Source: Pontederia crassipes (taxonomy: Eukaryota > Streptophyta > Magnoliopsida > Commelinales > Pontederiaceae). Taken from it: a stretch of DNA of 64,000 nucleotides. This document shows, piece by piece, positions 24,580-35,621 of this stretch; position 1 is the first letter of the stretch; each line of letters begins with the position of its first letter. The position numbers were made by a program, and so were the translations under genes. Where the stretch lies: positions 32,635,001-32,699,000 of the forward strand of contig CM060189.1 of assembly GCA_030549335.1 (NCBI GenBank). The letters are read 5' to 3'. Below the pieces are notes generated by a model, which ran no database searches, was not told the origin of the DNA, and worked only from the letters and a program-made list of their open reading frames with translations.

Positions 24580-27500
24580 ATGTACGTCGCTCCGCCTCCA
24601 GGCGGTCCGGATCTGTCCGCCGGCGTCGAGGCCGATGGGAATACGCCGAGGGTCTACCAAGTCTGGAAAGGAAGCAACGTGAGTCGCGATCTCTCTGTTC
24701 GTTCGGTTTGTCAGGATTTGTATTCGTCATTTTTAGCGTATTTGTTCGGAAATAATCTGCTTATTAGCCGAATTGGCGATATCCAAACTTAGGGTTTCTT
24801 TCTTGCGGACTAATGATTGTTGAGAATGATCATTGGCAGCGAGATCTTTGACATCTATTGATTCCGATGGTGTGGTTGTCCATAAATTTTGTAGTTTTAA
24901 TTTTTTTTTCGTGTAGGCTTTAGCTTTGCGCAATTTCTTTCCGTTTTTTTAGTGCTTTTTATGTTAAGTCTTTGCATTCTAGTCGTGTTAAGTGGTTTAT
25001 ATGAACATGGAGTATGCTTTTACTGGTATTATGGTTATTGGTGGTTTATGAATATGTGATGCATAGTTGTGGGTTTAATACTCCGTGGTACTTGTACTAC
25101 TCATGTTTCTGAAATGTGATTTGTGCTTGAGCATTGGTTCTTCAATACCATCATGGAAACATTATCCTATTTTTATGATGATGTTTTTAGTGCTTGTTGA
25201 TTTCTCTACTATATGTTCATCTGGTGTTGGAGAAGTATGCCAAACAGTCAATGAGTCTTTTTGGTTAGCAATTTTTTTTTGTTAATCTAGTCTAGTATCT
25301 TAAAGGATAACTAACAATTTATGGCATGCACTCCAATTATTTTTAACAAAGGGTAAAAATTTCTGATTCTACTTTCGGTCTTTTAAATTCTAATTAGATA
25401 GCACTTAGTGACCATTTTGGACTGCTATTGTTAATCAAATCACTTAAGGATCATTTTGGATTGCTATTGTTGTCCCACTGCGCATCAAATCTGTTTTTCT
25501 CAGCGTCGAGAGATAGGCAAACCTCTCTTACAGAAGAAACTTATAATCCACACTCATTTCTCTAGCACAAGATGTAAGGTGCCAAGAGGAACTCAAAATC
25601 TCACAACAAATATAACTTTTAATTTTTCTCTAATATTTAAGTTCGCATTCAAAAGAAGAGAGAAAAGAAAGAAATTCAACAAATTGACTCTAATACTTAA
25701 AAAAATTACTCTCCCTTGATATTTGATTTTGATATTTTCCTTGAAGCCTCATTTCATTCTAACTCTTTGAAAGTTCTTCCATAGCTTTCAAACCTCAGTA
25801 TGATCATTGCTATCCGTTTGGACAAAACAATTAGCTGTTATAATTTTTTTTTGCATTTTGATACTCTTGAAGTATTTTAGCCATTAGTTTTTACAAAAAT
25901 GTCCCAATAAGCTTATTATTGGTTCTTTGGAAAGTTTTTAAAAAATATTTACATTTCAAATTCACATCACGACCCAGATTTGATGGAAAAGTCTTTAAAT
26001 ATCTTGGTGAAGTTTATTCTGCTAAAAAATAATCATTATAATTTTGTCAACTTGATATATTTGCACTCTTTTAGACATATCTTTTTGCGTAGTTATCCGA
26101 ATGAGATGATTATTCTCTGAAAAATTCAGAGAATTATCTACAACCTTTGTATTCATTACTTATTCCAATAAGGATTATATTCAAATGTTAATATAAAGTT
26201 CATTGTAGCTATTTGACTTTAAAATGTTGATAGATTTTCACTCTTTTGCATATCTTTTTGCATAGACAGCAGAATGAGACAATTATTGATTCTCTAAAAA
26301 ATGTACCATAATTATGTACAATTCATCTATTTAATTTTAAACTAAAAGTAAATGAAAACATTATCAAATATTTAGTTGAAATATAATGCATATAATTGAT
26401 CTTTAGACTTTCATACACTCGTCCCCTGCTAAAAGGTGCATATGTTTTTTACATGCAAATTGGATTGAGTTAAAACTTATTTTTTATGAAAAGATATCAT
26501 GAAATTCTTTAATTTGTTATTAATATTTTAATCTGAAACATAATGTAAGATAGTGAAAAGTAATATAAATTTTTGCACATAAGATTATCACCTCTCAAAA
26601 AACACATAAGATTATCATTTTTAATTAAAACCTTTTCGACACTCGGAAATAGCAATCCCAAACGTTCAAAACTTGCATCATCAAAATACAATTGAATACA
26701 AACATAAAGCCTATGTTCCGACATACATGGCACTAGTTCAAAGTTTAAACACCACCTGACAGCAATTTTTACTCTAGGAGGCTAACATGGCCTGAAATTT
26801 CTAGTCTTATCTGTTAGACCATTCAATTTATTGGGGGAGATGCCAACAAAGCATGTGTTTGCATATTAGTTGTAACATCTAGGCTTTGCTTTTGTTTACT
26901 GATCATTATATTTCTTGCAAGTATCGAACTATCCTTGTCTATATCATAAAACAAGTATATAAGTTTCTCTTGTTTTTTCTTGTTATCCTCATCCGTCATT
27001 CCATACTACATTCCTCTTTATTTTCCATCTTGTATGGCAGCTCCTTCCCCTCTTACCCCACTCCCAAGTTTTGCTTTGTTCCAATCGTGAGCACGAGGGT
27101 TTCTCTCCCTGCTGTTGACACTCTTGCCTCCTCATTGCGAATCTCACTGTCATTTCCTCATCGCAGCCAGCCACTGTTCTTAGTATTGTCTATCTATTAA
27201 CATCTTCTTGCCCTCTCTTCCCGTACTCGAAAATCTATTGTGGTTTTCACTGCTGTGGGTAATCTTTTTCCAACATGTCAATCCACAGGTTCTCGCGCTC
27301 CTTCTGTTTACCCCTCCCTCCCCACATGAGTGGGATTGAGGTGGGAGGCTTGGCTCCTCATGCACCTCCCTTGCTTGTTGCCATTGTGTCTCCCACCATT
27401 ACTTTCTCTCACTACTGTGGGTTGTTTCTGTTGAACACTTTCAACCCATAGGCGCTTTCCCTCCTCCTTCCCCTTCCTTGCGAGTAGGATTGAGGTAGGG

Positions 27501-30500
27501 AGCCTGGTCCTTCATGGAGCGGACCTACTATTAAGGGTGACATCCAGCCTCCCGCCAGCTCACAAAACACAGGGTCATCCTATCTCCATTTGAATCATTC
27601 GGATAATTGCCATTGATATCTTGCATAAATAAGAACCCTCTTCCTTTCCGATATGATGTGATGTGTTATGAAGATAGTTTAATTAAAGTCATTTGTTTTA
27701 GTTGTAATTTTTAATATTTAGTTTGGAGCTTGTATTCTGCTTATTTTAAATTTCTATGCCTTTTTTCTCCAAGGAAAATTAATATGTAGATATATTTGAT
27801 AATAAAATCTAGTAGAATTCTTCACTGCATGTTACGATATAAGGTCCACACTCCACAGTTTCTTCTTCTCTTTCCAATTTGAGCTCAATTTCTGATTTTG
27901 AAAACATTGATGCACATCAACATTCTTTTCGAAAGATTCATTCATATCTACTTGTTCCTTTAATTTATTTATTTTCAATTTATATGAAACCTGGCAAGGG
28001 AATCTGAGATTGATAAGATGAAATGTTTGCCTGTATCCTTTTTTCCTGATGAGACTTTTGTACTAGTTCTTGCTATTTCCGTGGTCTTCTTTTCGCATTC
28101 TACACAAGCAATGTGGCTGGCTAAGTGTCTTATTTCCCTATTGGTTTTCGACATGATTCAACCATGCTATATATCTCCAAAATGATATTTGAGTGTTTGG
28201 TCTGTTATCAACATGACTTGTCATTTTCTTTGCAGATATTTTTTCTTCAAGGGAGGTTTATATTTGGTCCCGATGTGAGATCATTATTTCTCACGATATT
28301 CCTCATTGCTGCACCAGTGTCGATCTTTTGTGTATTTGTTGCAAGGAAGCTAATGGATGATTTTTCTCATAATTTGGGAATATCCATTATGGTTGTGGCT
28401 GTCGTCTTCACTGTATATGTGAGTACTACTTTCCAATATCCTAAATGAAAATTTGTCTCATACTAAAAGCTCCTTTTGACCTTTTGTTTCCAGAGTGTAT
28501 TTTGACATCTCTAGATGGGAGTTAGCTCTCCTCTAATAGGTTTCTTTAACTTCTAATTTTGACGTTGATCAAAATGTGGTTGGTACTTGAAATGTTCAAT
28601 ACAAAGAAGGTTGGAAGATTAACCATCCTTTTTCCCTCTTGAAAAAGTGAGTTTCCCTAAAAAAGGAAATTTTAGCAACCAAGGTTTCTCAAATTCAAGG
28701 ATGAGAAAAAAACACCCAGGTCACTTTTTGTTAGAATTTAAAGAAAAACTAGTATAAGTTCTTTTAGTGTGGACCCCCTTTATAGAGAGGCTAATTGTCA
28801 CTTAGAAACCACTAATAGTTTTGTAAGGCTTAAATTTTACGAGTAGAATAAGTTCTTTTAGTGTGGACCCCCTTTATAGAGAGGTTAATTGTCACTTAGA
28901 AACCACTAATAGTTTTGTAAGGCTTACATTTTCTGAAGCTTCAGTCATATGAAATAATCATTCTGGTCTAGATGAAGTAGGAACCTTTGCTGACTCATTT
29001 TGCGTTCAACAAGAATGATTTGAGTCACCATCCAGAGTTATTCTCACTTGTAGTCTCATTATTCTGTCCACCTTCATTCAACACCCAAACTTTAATATGT
29101 AACAAAGTAGTCCCTGAACTTATAGTCACCGTTTGATTGAATTTTTTTGTTCCAAGGATAGAAATAATTGTTTTGTAGATTTTGATAACCTTTCTTCTTA
29201 TTCCCAAAGCTTGTTTGGATGCTACCGTAATAAAGTTGCTTTAATTCCATATTACGGGCCTTGGTTGACATATGTATTGATGTAAGAATAAGATATAGTA
29301 TAACTATTGATATCTCATTTTGTGTTCCGTGCCATGCTCTTATAATCGTCGGCATGTTCCTGTTTCACCTGAAAATGGGTTGACCCAGTGTCCACATCTG
29401 TTCCCAGAACAAAGATATGTTTGGCCCACCTAAGAAGAAATATGAGTGTTAGGTTAAAATGGTGCAAATAAGATTTTAATCTGGTTGTACTCTTGAACCA
29501 AACAAGGCCCAACAAAACAATCTTGATTGATTCACCGACTTTGATGCCATGTGGCTCTCAATTGAGATCCGGATTAGACAAAAAATATCCTTTTGACCAG
29601 CTTATTAACTTACATCAACAAAATGCTCCCCTTAAAAAAATACAGGGTTATTTCCATTTAGTTCCCCCTGAATTATAGCCTTATTCCTCAAAAAAAGGTT
29701 TATAGCCTTATTTCCACTTCAACCATTAAACTAAGTCTCCTCGCCCGGTGGTGGGGGCGGATAATGGGACCCGAGGATAGTTTATGGCACGCGGTGTTTG
29801 TGACGTGCTACGGACATGACATATCTTGGGAGACTCGGGCTATCTTATCTCGCGGGGCCTCATCTTTCTGGCAGGGAGTAGCAGCCTTGGCCCAACGGGT
29901 CCGTCCGTTTATAGTTCCCTCTCTTGGCTCGGGGGATGGTTTCTCATTTTGGCAGCATGAGTGGCTGCCCGGGGGCACACTAGAGACTGCATTCCCTCGG
30001 CTCCGGGTTTTGGCGGTGCATCCTGACGCAACGGTGGCGGAGACATGGTCCGAGGTCGGAGGCCCTGACTCCGGTTCCTGGACTCCTTTTTTCTCCTCTC
30101 CACTATCGGACCAGCACATCTCAAAGCTCTTGACACTTCATCAGAGGATCTCCCCCTTCCGCCCGGACCCCACTAGGTGGATCCGGCTTTCAGATTCTTT
30201 CTCAGCTCGCAACCTCTACCTCAGTTTTCTTCGGTCCACCACTGTACCGGAGGAGCTCGGGATAGACTATGGACTCATTTGGCGATCTTGAGTGCCATTG
30301 GAAGTCAAGATTTTTGCTTGGCTTATGCGGCGATGCCGACTTCTCACCAGGGTATATAGGGCGAGATGGGCGGCTCACAGTGATACCCCATGCGTCCTAT
30401 GTGGTGAAACAGAGGAGGACATCACCCACCTGTTCTTTAAGTGCCTTGTTTCACGAGCAGTTTGGAGGCACACGAGTATCATGGATACCTTCCCAGCAGC

Positions 30501-33500
30501 CTTGGAGGCCTTCTGGCAGCCGCACCGCGCCCTTGACAGACGACATCAGTGGTATGTTTTGCTGGCGACCCTTTTGGCCGGTTTTTGGGCCATCTGGCTT
30601 CAACACAACCGAGTCATTTTTTGTGGGGAGCCATGGCAGGTAGAGAGTATTGTACACCACACTTCGTTTCTTCTTCGGGAGTAGGGTTTTGGTTAATCGT
30701 TGTACATCTCCCTTCTTTAGCCACTCCACTGGAGAGCACATTTTGTACATGACGTTCCTTTCTCAAATATATCTATATATACATGGATGACAATCTCGAA
30801 TCCTGATTGTCATCCTTTTTTTCCTAAAAAACCCATTTAACTAAGTAATTAGTCATTTATCTCTTCTAAACTATAGAAGTTTTCTAATTTGCCCACTGTC
30901 AGATTTCTGTTAACTTTTCCATCTTTTTGTTTTTCAAATTGCAGTTTTACCCTCTGCAATCATTTGAAAAAAATCGAAAAATATAGTAAAACATAAATGA
31001 AAAAAGATCTATATATATATATTACTTTATTTTCAAAATATATTTCATTTATATTTCTTTGATTTTGAAATGATAACGAATGGTACAAATGTAATTGGAT
31101 AGCTATAAAAAGAAAATTTAATAGGAAAAAATTAAGACAGGATAAAGTGGAAAACTTTTAATAGTTCATGGAGGCAACCGTCTAGTTACTTAGTTTAAGG
31201 GTTGAAGTGAAAATAGGCTATAGTTCAATGGAGTTAAATGGAAATAACCCTAAATAGAATATATATTAAACACATAATATAACAAATTGGAAGAGAAGTC
31301 TCGTTTTTTGGAGAATGGAAAGGACGCCCGGCAAGAAGGTGGTCATCCAGTTCAATTTATTAAAGTTTAACTGATTAGGCCCCAATTCCAAATACAACAG
31401 AGGAAAGGTACGGGTATGAGGGCATCACAAGCAAAAAGGAGAAAAAATACAAATGGGAGGTGGTAGAGGCAGGAAGCCTGGTGCATATGGGCTTGACATG
31501 CTATTAGCAGGAATCTTCCATGGTGCAAGATGGAATGGCAATCTGCTGCAGCCAAAGACACCAAATATATGCAAGAGGGATAGACTGTGTCTGTCTTGTT
31601 TTGTGTCTTCGCATCATGGGGCATGTTCCACCATTTCTGAAGGACCTTCAGAAATTGGATTCACTCGAGGTGCCAGCGAATGCAGCTTAATTGTGTTCTA
31701 AACCTGCTTAGCCATTGCACATTCGAAAAAGAGGTGGGAAGCGTCCTCCACAGTCGCAGAGGCTGCAAGTGTAATCCGTCCTGTAGGTCTTTGTTAGGAT
31801 GCAGCCATGCAAGGATTTTAACCTTTAGAGGGGTCTTAGTTTGCCAAATGAGATGGCAATTCAACAGCAGATCCTCATCGCGTGTCTTGTCACCCCCTCT
31901 CTCCCTTTCTCCAGTGAGAGAGGTCGGGGTTGGTGGCCCCATGGGAAGAAAAGAATAATCTCCTTGTTCCCACATCTCCAATATAGTTAGAGGAGAGAAG
32001 TGGGAGCGGGAGCTGCACCTTTCTTGTTGGGGCACAAGAGAGGGAGCGGCAACCCTCGTTTTATTTTCTTAGATTATATAATCTATCTTTCTTAATGTAT
32101 ATCATTAATAAATTCATTAAACATATTTTTCTCATACTTTTAGATGCTATTTGAACACCAGATGACATCCAACTCAGTTCAACAAGCTAACCTGTTATTG
32201 CAGGCTAAGAGGACTATTTTGTTACGATCTATAAGTTTGAGGAGTGATTTGTTTCAAACTAAAGTTGGGGACTGAAAAGGGATGCAGTAGAAGTTTGGGA
32301 ACTATGAGTAAAACGATCCTAGTTTACATGTTCACAAGCATGGTGGTCGCAATTTGTAAACTTTTGATATTGAATGTTGTTATGAAAGTAGAACCCAATG
32401 TTTCATGAAATAAATTTCAAACGGGAATAGTGATACGATGCTGCAATGCCACGGAGACTACTGCTACACCACTGACAATGTGCTAGTGACTTGCTGGAAA
32501 GCTAACGGAAGTAGAGTTCTTAAATGTGGGATTGCTAAACTTTTAACTCCATTAACAATTGTTTTCAGAAATTTGAGGTTGATAAGAGGCTTTAGAACTT
32601 CTGAAAAAAAAGCTTTAGAAGTTACACTTTTATGAAAAAGGAAAGAAAGAACTAGTAAACCAAGTTCTTACTTTTATTGTCTCTCTTATGGGCCTAGTAC
32701 TTTCCAAGGACTTGAAGTAGATCCTTGGGCCTAGAAAGAGTTTAAGGTCGTTGGTGCAAGAATATAATTCTTCAAATGCTTCCAGAAATAAATCCTTTAC
32801 CCTCGTCTGTCCTCTGTGGAAGAGTTAATCCTCTTGTTTTTAATCTTTTCTATGTGCTCCTTAATAACTAGAACTCAAACTAGTAGTGAAGTTGAACACT
32901 GATCTGATGTTTGAGATATAAATATCTAATCCAAATAGGATCTGGTAACTAGGCTTCATGTTGGGCTATCTAGATTCTAGCATTTATGGACTTGTTGCAA
33001 TATTGAAATTCCTTTGGTTTGTGCAGCAACTTAATGCATCTTCCTAATTATCAAATGGTTGGTAACATTAACAATGCCATTGATATCTAATACATTCGAA
33101 ATAATTAGATATGTAACATATGTTCATAAATTCAATATGATATGCCCATAAGAATATTTGTTTTTCACTATCGACATGGGAAATTGATATGTAGATGGCT
33201 GAAAATTTGGGTTATATATATTTATTGTTCCATAAAAAGATGGTATTGTTCATTTCTTTTAACATTCTTCGGTCATCCAAATATTTTTTCTTGTTCTCTC
33301 CTTTCTCTGTTTCAAATTAAGCAGGTGGGCATCCCACATTATTGCTTGTTGTGATTTGGAGAAAAGAAGCCAGAATTATTTTAAATTTCTAGATACATCA
33401 TCTTCAATCATCCCAACCAATGACATCACTCAATATGCTAGCTTAGAACCTTGTATTTTCTCTCGTGTGTCGTCTAGTTGTTTGTTATGGTAATCAGAAA

Positions 33501-35621
33501 ATACATGTGGTGTCATACACATTTGTCAAAAAGAGAAAATATATGCATGTTTATGTAATGTTCGGGGGAAGGATATTAGAAATATTAGCAATATTTCCTA
33601 AAAAAATAACAATATTCCCCAATGCCACAAGGAATGATAACTTTTTGTCCTTTTTTTTGAAATATATATCTGCAGTTGCCAGTATTTTTAGGGACATTGG
33701 AGAAACTAGTAGAGATATGATATTCTTTTTTCTTTTGATGGTTGGAAATATGATATTATAGCTTTGTTGTTGTTGTTGTTGGAAATATGATATTCATCAA
33801 TAATAAGCGTCCCTTCTTTCCTTCAAAACAAAAAAGAGTCCCTTCTCAAGAAAGAAAGAAATAGCATTAAGAGTCATTTAGCTTTCTGCTATTCAGACTT
33901 AATGTTATATCTGTCACTTCCTATCATGGGGTTGTTGCCAGGCCCAGCTTATAGTGAAATTTTTAGTGAAATGCACAGACATCTTTTCTTTATTTTTTTG
34001 TCGTCAATGTAGGCAGTTTCTCTTGATTGTGCCTTCATTTGTACGTCCTGATTCTTGCTATAACAATGATTGTAATCATGACTACATAATTGATATTTAA
34101 TGACAGTTTCTTTACGACTTTTTATGGACATTGTGTTGCAGGATTTGTCTCTTCTGCTTCTTACTTCTGGTAGAGACCCTGGAATAATACCTCGTAATGC
34201 ACATCCGCCTGAACCTGAAAGCATTGATGGAAATAATGAAGCTGGGAACGGTCAGACTCCATCAGTCCGTCTACCACGAATGAAAGATGTTGTTGTCAAT
34301 GGAATTACTGTGAAGATTAAGTATTGTGACACTTGCATGCTCTATCGGCCTCCTCGGTGTTCACATTGTTCAATCTGCAACAACTGTGTTGAGCGCTTTG
34401 ACCATCATTGCCCATGGGTTGGACAATGCATAGGACTTGTAAGTTGATATAACTTGGCAACTGCACTTTCAATCTTAATGCCTATTTTATCTTCTTCTGT
34501 GACAACTGAAAGTCAAGGGATTAGGGATAAGAAAAAAAAGTCGATGAAGGATGTTCTTTTTTTTTTTTTTTTGAGAGAAAGGATATTCTAAAATTGGCAT
34601 AATTAACTTCAGCTCATGTAGATTTTTCTTTTTAACAGGTTTTTGTGCTTCTCCATCTACATATCTTATTGCATTTCTTTGCATTCAGGAAGTTGTCTTA
34701 TATTTCTTGATGTTCTTTATTTACTGGATACTAATCCTCGTCTTTTTCTTGTGTAGAGGAATTATCGATTCTTCTATATGTTTGTCTTCTCAACAACGCT
34801 CCTCTGCCTCTATGTCTTTGGTTTCTGCTGGGTGTATATTATACGAATTAAGAACACAGAACAAATAACAATCTGGAAGGCAATGACCAAGACTCCAGCT
34901 TCTCTTGTTTTGATAATATACACATTTATCTGTGTCTGGTTTGTCGGTGGCCTTTCTGTGTTCCATTTATATTTAATGAGTACCAATCAGGTATGGCGTA
35001 CATCTTTCTTCGTTTAAAGAATTTTGATTGTTAGTAATTAATCTCTTAAGTGCTGCTTGACTTAATTGCTTGCAGACAACATATGAAAACTTCAGATATC
35101 GATATGATCGGCGAGCTAATCCATACAACCAAGGACTGCTGGACAATTTTAAAGAAATATTTTTCACAAAAATCCCTCTATCAAAAAACAAATTCAGGGC
35201 AAGAGTACCAAGAGAACAAGGATTACAGCCACGATCATCAGGTGGGGGATTCATGAGTCCAAACATGGGCAAAGGAGTAGGTGACATTGAGATGGGTAGG
35301 AAACCTGTTACATGGGATGACGCAAGGGCAGTAGGACACGCAAGTGATCTTGAAGAAGGCCTTGGCAACACAAATATGTTGGACGAGAAGGATGGTTTAG
35401 ATGGGGCTTCTCCAGATTTAAGCAGGGTAACCCTTCCAATAGATGCTATGGAGGGAGGACGAGCAGCATTACACCCAAGACGCTCGAGTTGGGGACGGCG
35501 AAGCGGGAGCTGGGAAATGTCGCCTGAAGTTTTAGCACTTACAACTGGAACAGGGGAATCAAATAGACTTGGAAATGGTAGTGGTGGTGCTACCAGCGGA
35601 AAGTCTGCAGGTAATGTTTAA
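24580..35621 (+). CDS. DHHC-type protein S-acyltransferase (palmitoyltransferase)
   Basis: Five exons join in phase 0 throughout: 24580-24678, 28236-28418, 34142-34438, 34757-34990 and 35076-35621, giving 452 aa. The start MYVAPPPGG and the junction [22 protein letters not shown] match the conserved opening of the plant PAT family. Two membrane segments lie in exon 2, followed by [15 protein letters not shown] in exon 3. The cysteine-rich catalytic domain is [31 protein letters not shown], with DHHC holding the acyl-accepting Cys. Two more membrane segments (exon 4) precede the [11 protein letters not shown] motif, and exon 5 gives a long cytosolic tail including [11 protein letters not shown] and [20 protein letters not shown]. 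The enzyme attaches long-chain acyl groups to protein Cys residues at endomembranes or the plasma membrane; its substrates cannot be read from sequence. The closest remembered relatives are Arabidopsis PATs of the At3g26935/At3g48760 type. Introns 1 (3.6 kb) and 2 (5.7 kb) are swollen by repeats. Confidence 0.93.
25930..26760 (+). repeat. unclassified dispersed repeat in acyltransferase intron 1
   Basis: Phrases such as 'gagaattatctacaac', 'tttgtattcat', 'gcatcatcaaaatacaatt' and 'ttccgacatacat' recur in diverged form, same order and strand, at 42540-42930 in intron 1 of the LNK2-like gene. Within this copy the 'acatatctttttgc(g/a)tag' block is itself repeated. No protein match is recognised. 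It may be an old transposon whose ends are not visible. Confidence 0.5.
27220..27540 (+). repeat. diverged tandem duplication, GC-richer, in intron 1
   Basis: A stretch of about 170 bp ('cactgctgtgggtaatc' to 'ggcttggctcctcatg') is followed by a related copy ('cactactgtgggttgttt' to 'agcctggtccttcatgg'). The composition is CT-rich and unlike the AT-rich intron around it. It may be part of a transposon fragment of unknown class. Confidence 0.5.
28754..28933 (+). repeat. 94-bp near-perfect tandem duplication in intron 2
   Basis: The unit beginning 'ataagttcttttagtgtgga' is repeated after 94 bp with only a few differences, including 'gaggctaattg' against 'gaggttaattg'. The high identity suggests a recent duplication. 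Confidence 0.8.
29643..31252. mobile_element. fold-back MITE split by a LINE insertion
   Basis: The left end CAGGGTTATTTCCATTTA and the reverse-complemented right end TAGGGTTATTTCCATTTA form long terminal inverted repeats. The arms continue through 'attatagcc', 'cacttcaacc' and 'ttaaactaagtaa'. Without the LINE at 29737-30832 the element is about 510 bp. The host target duplication is unclear, so it could be hAT-like or Mutator-like. Confidence 0.7.
29737..30832 (+). mobile_element. 5'-truncated L1-type LINE fragment with zf-RVT domain
   Basis: A 14-bp target-site duplication, CCATTAAACTAAGT at 29723-29736 and CCATTTAACTAAGT at 30833-30846 (one mismatch), flanks the insertion, and the 3' end finishes in a short A-run. 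The encoded sequence is the C-terminal part of a plant L1-clade ORF2. It has the LINE-typical [23 protein letters not shown] and [17 protein letters not shown], then the reverse-transcriptase zinc-binding knuckle [18 protein letters not shown]. The reading frame runs from 29764 with one in-frame TGA at 30289-30291 and ends at 30682-30684. Endonuclease and reverse-transcriptase domains are absent. It lies inside a fold-back MITE in acyltransferase intron 2. Confidence 0.85.
31330..32035 (-). mobile_element. degraded L1-type LINE fragment
   Basis: On the minus strand '[17 protein letters not shown]' near 31.85 kb resembles the start of a zf-RVT domain in plant L1 LINEs. The frame then breaks and continues only in pieces toward 31.37 kb, where a non-coding tail is expected. 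It is older than the neighbouring LINE and on the opposite strand, so it is a separate insertion in the same intron. Confidence 0.5.
33741..33794 (+). mobile_element. 20-bp retroposed tail with its own target-site duplication
   Basis: GTTGGAAATATGATATT at 33741-33757 is repeated exactly at 33778-33794. The 20 bases between them are 'atagctttgttgttgttgtt', which match the last bases of the RTE LINE and Au-like SINE tails in this window ('aaggctttgttgttgttgtt'). This looks like a retroposition event that stopped almost at once. The first G of the duplication can also be read as part of the TTG run, so the duplication is 16 or 17 bp. Confidence 0.65.

Noticed and set aside
24350-24730. 126- and 111-codon minus-strand frames near 24.5 kb
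   Set aside because: They are antisense to the GC-rich leader and first exon of the acyltransferase and have no recognisable domain.
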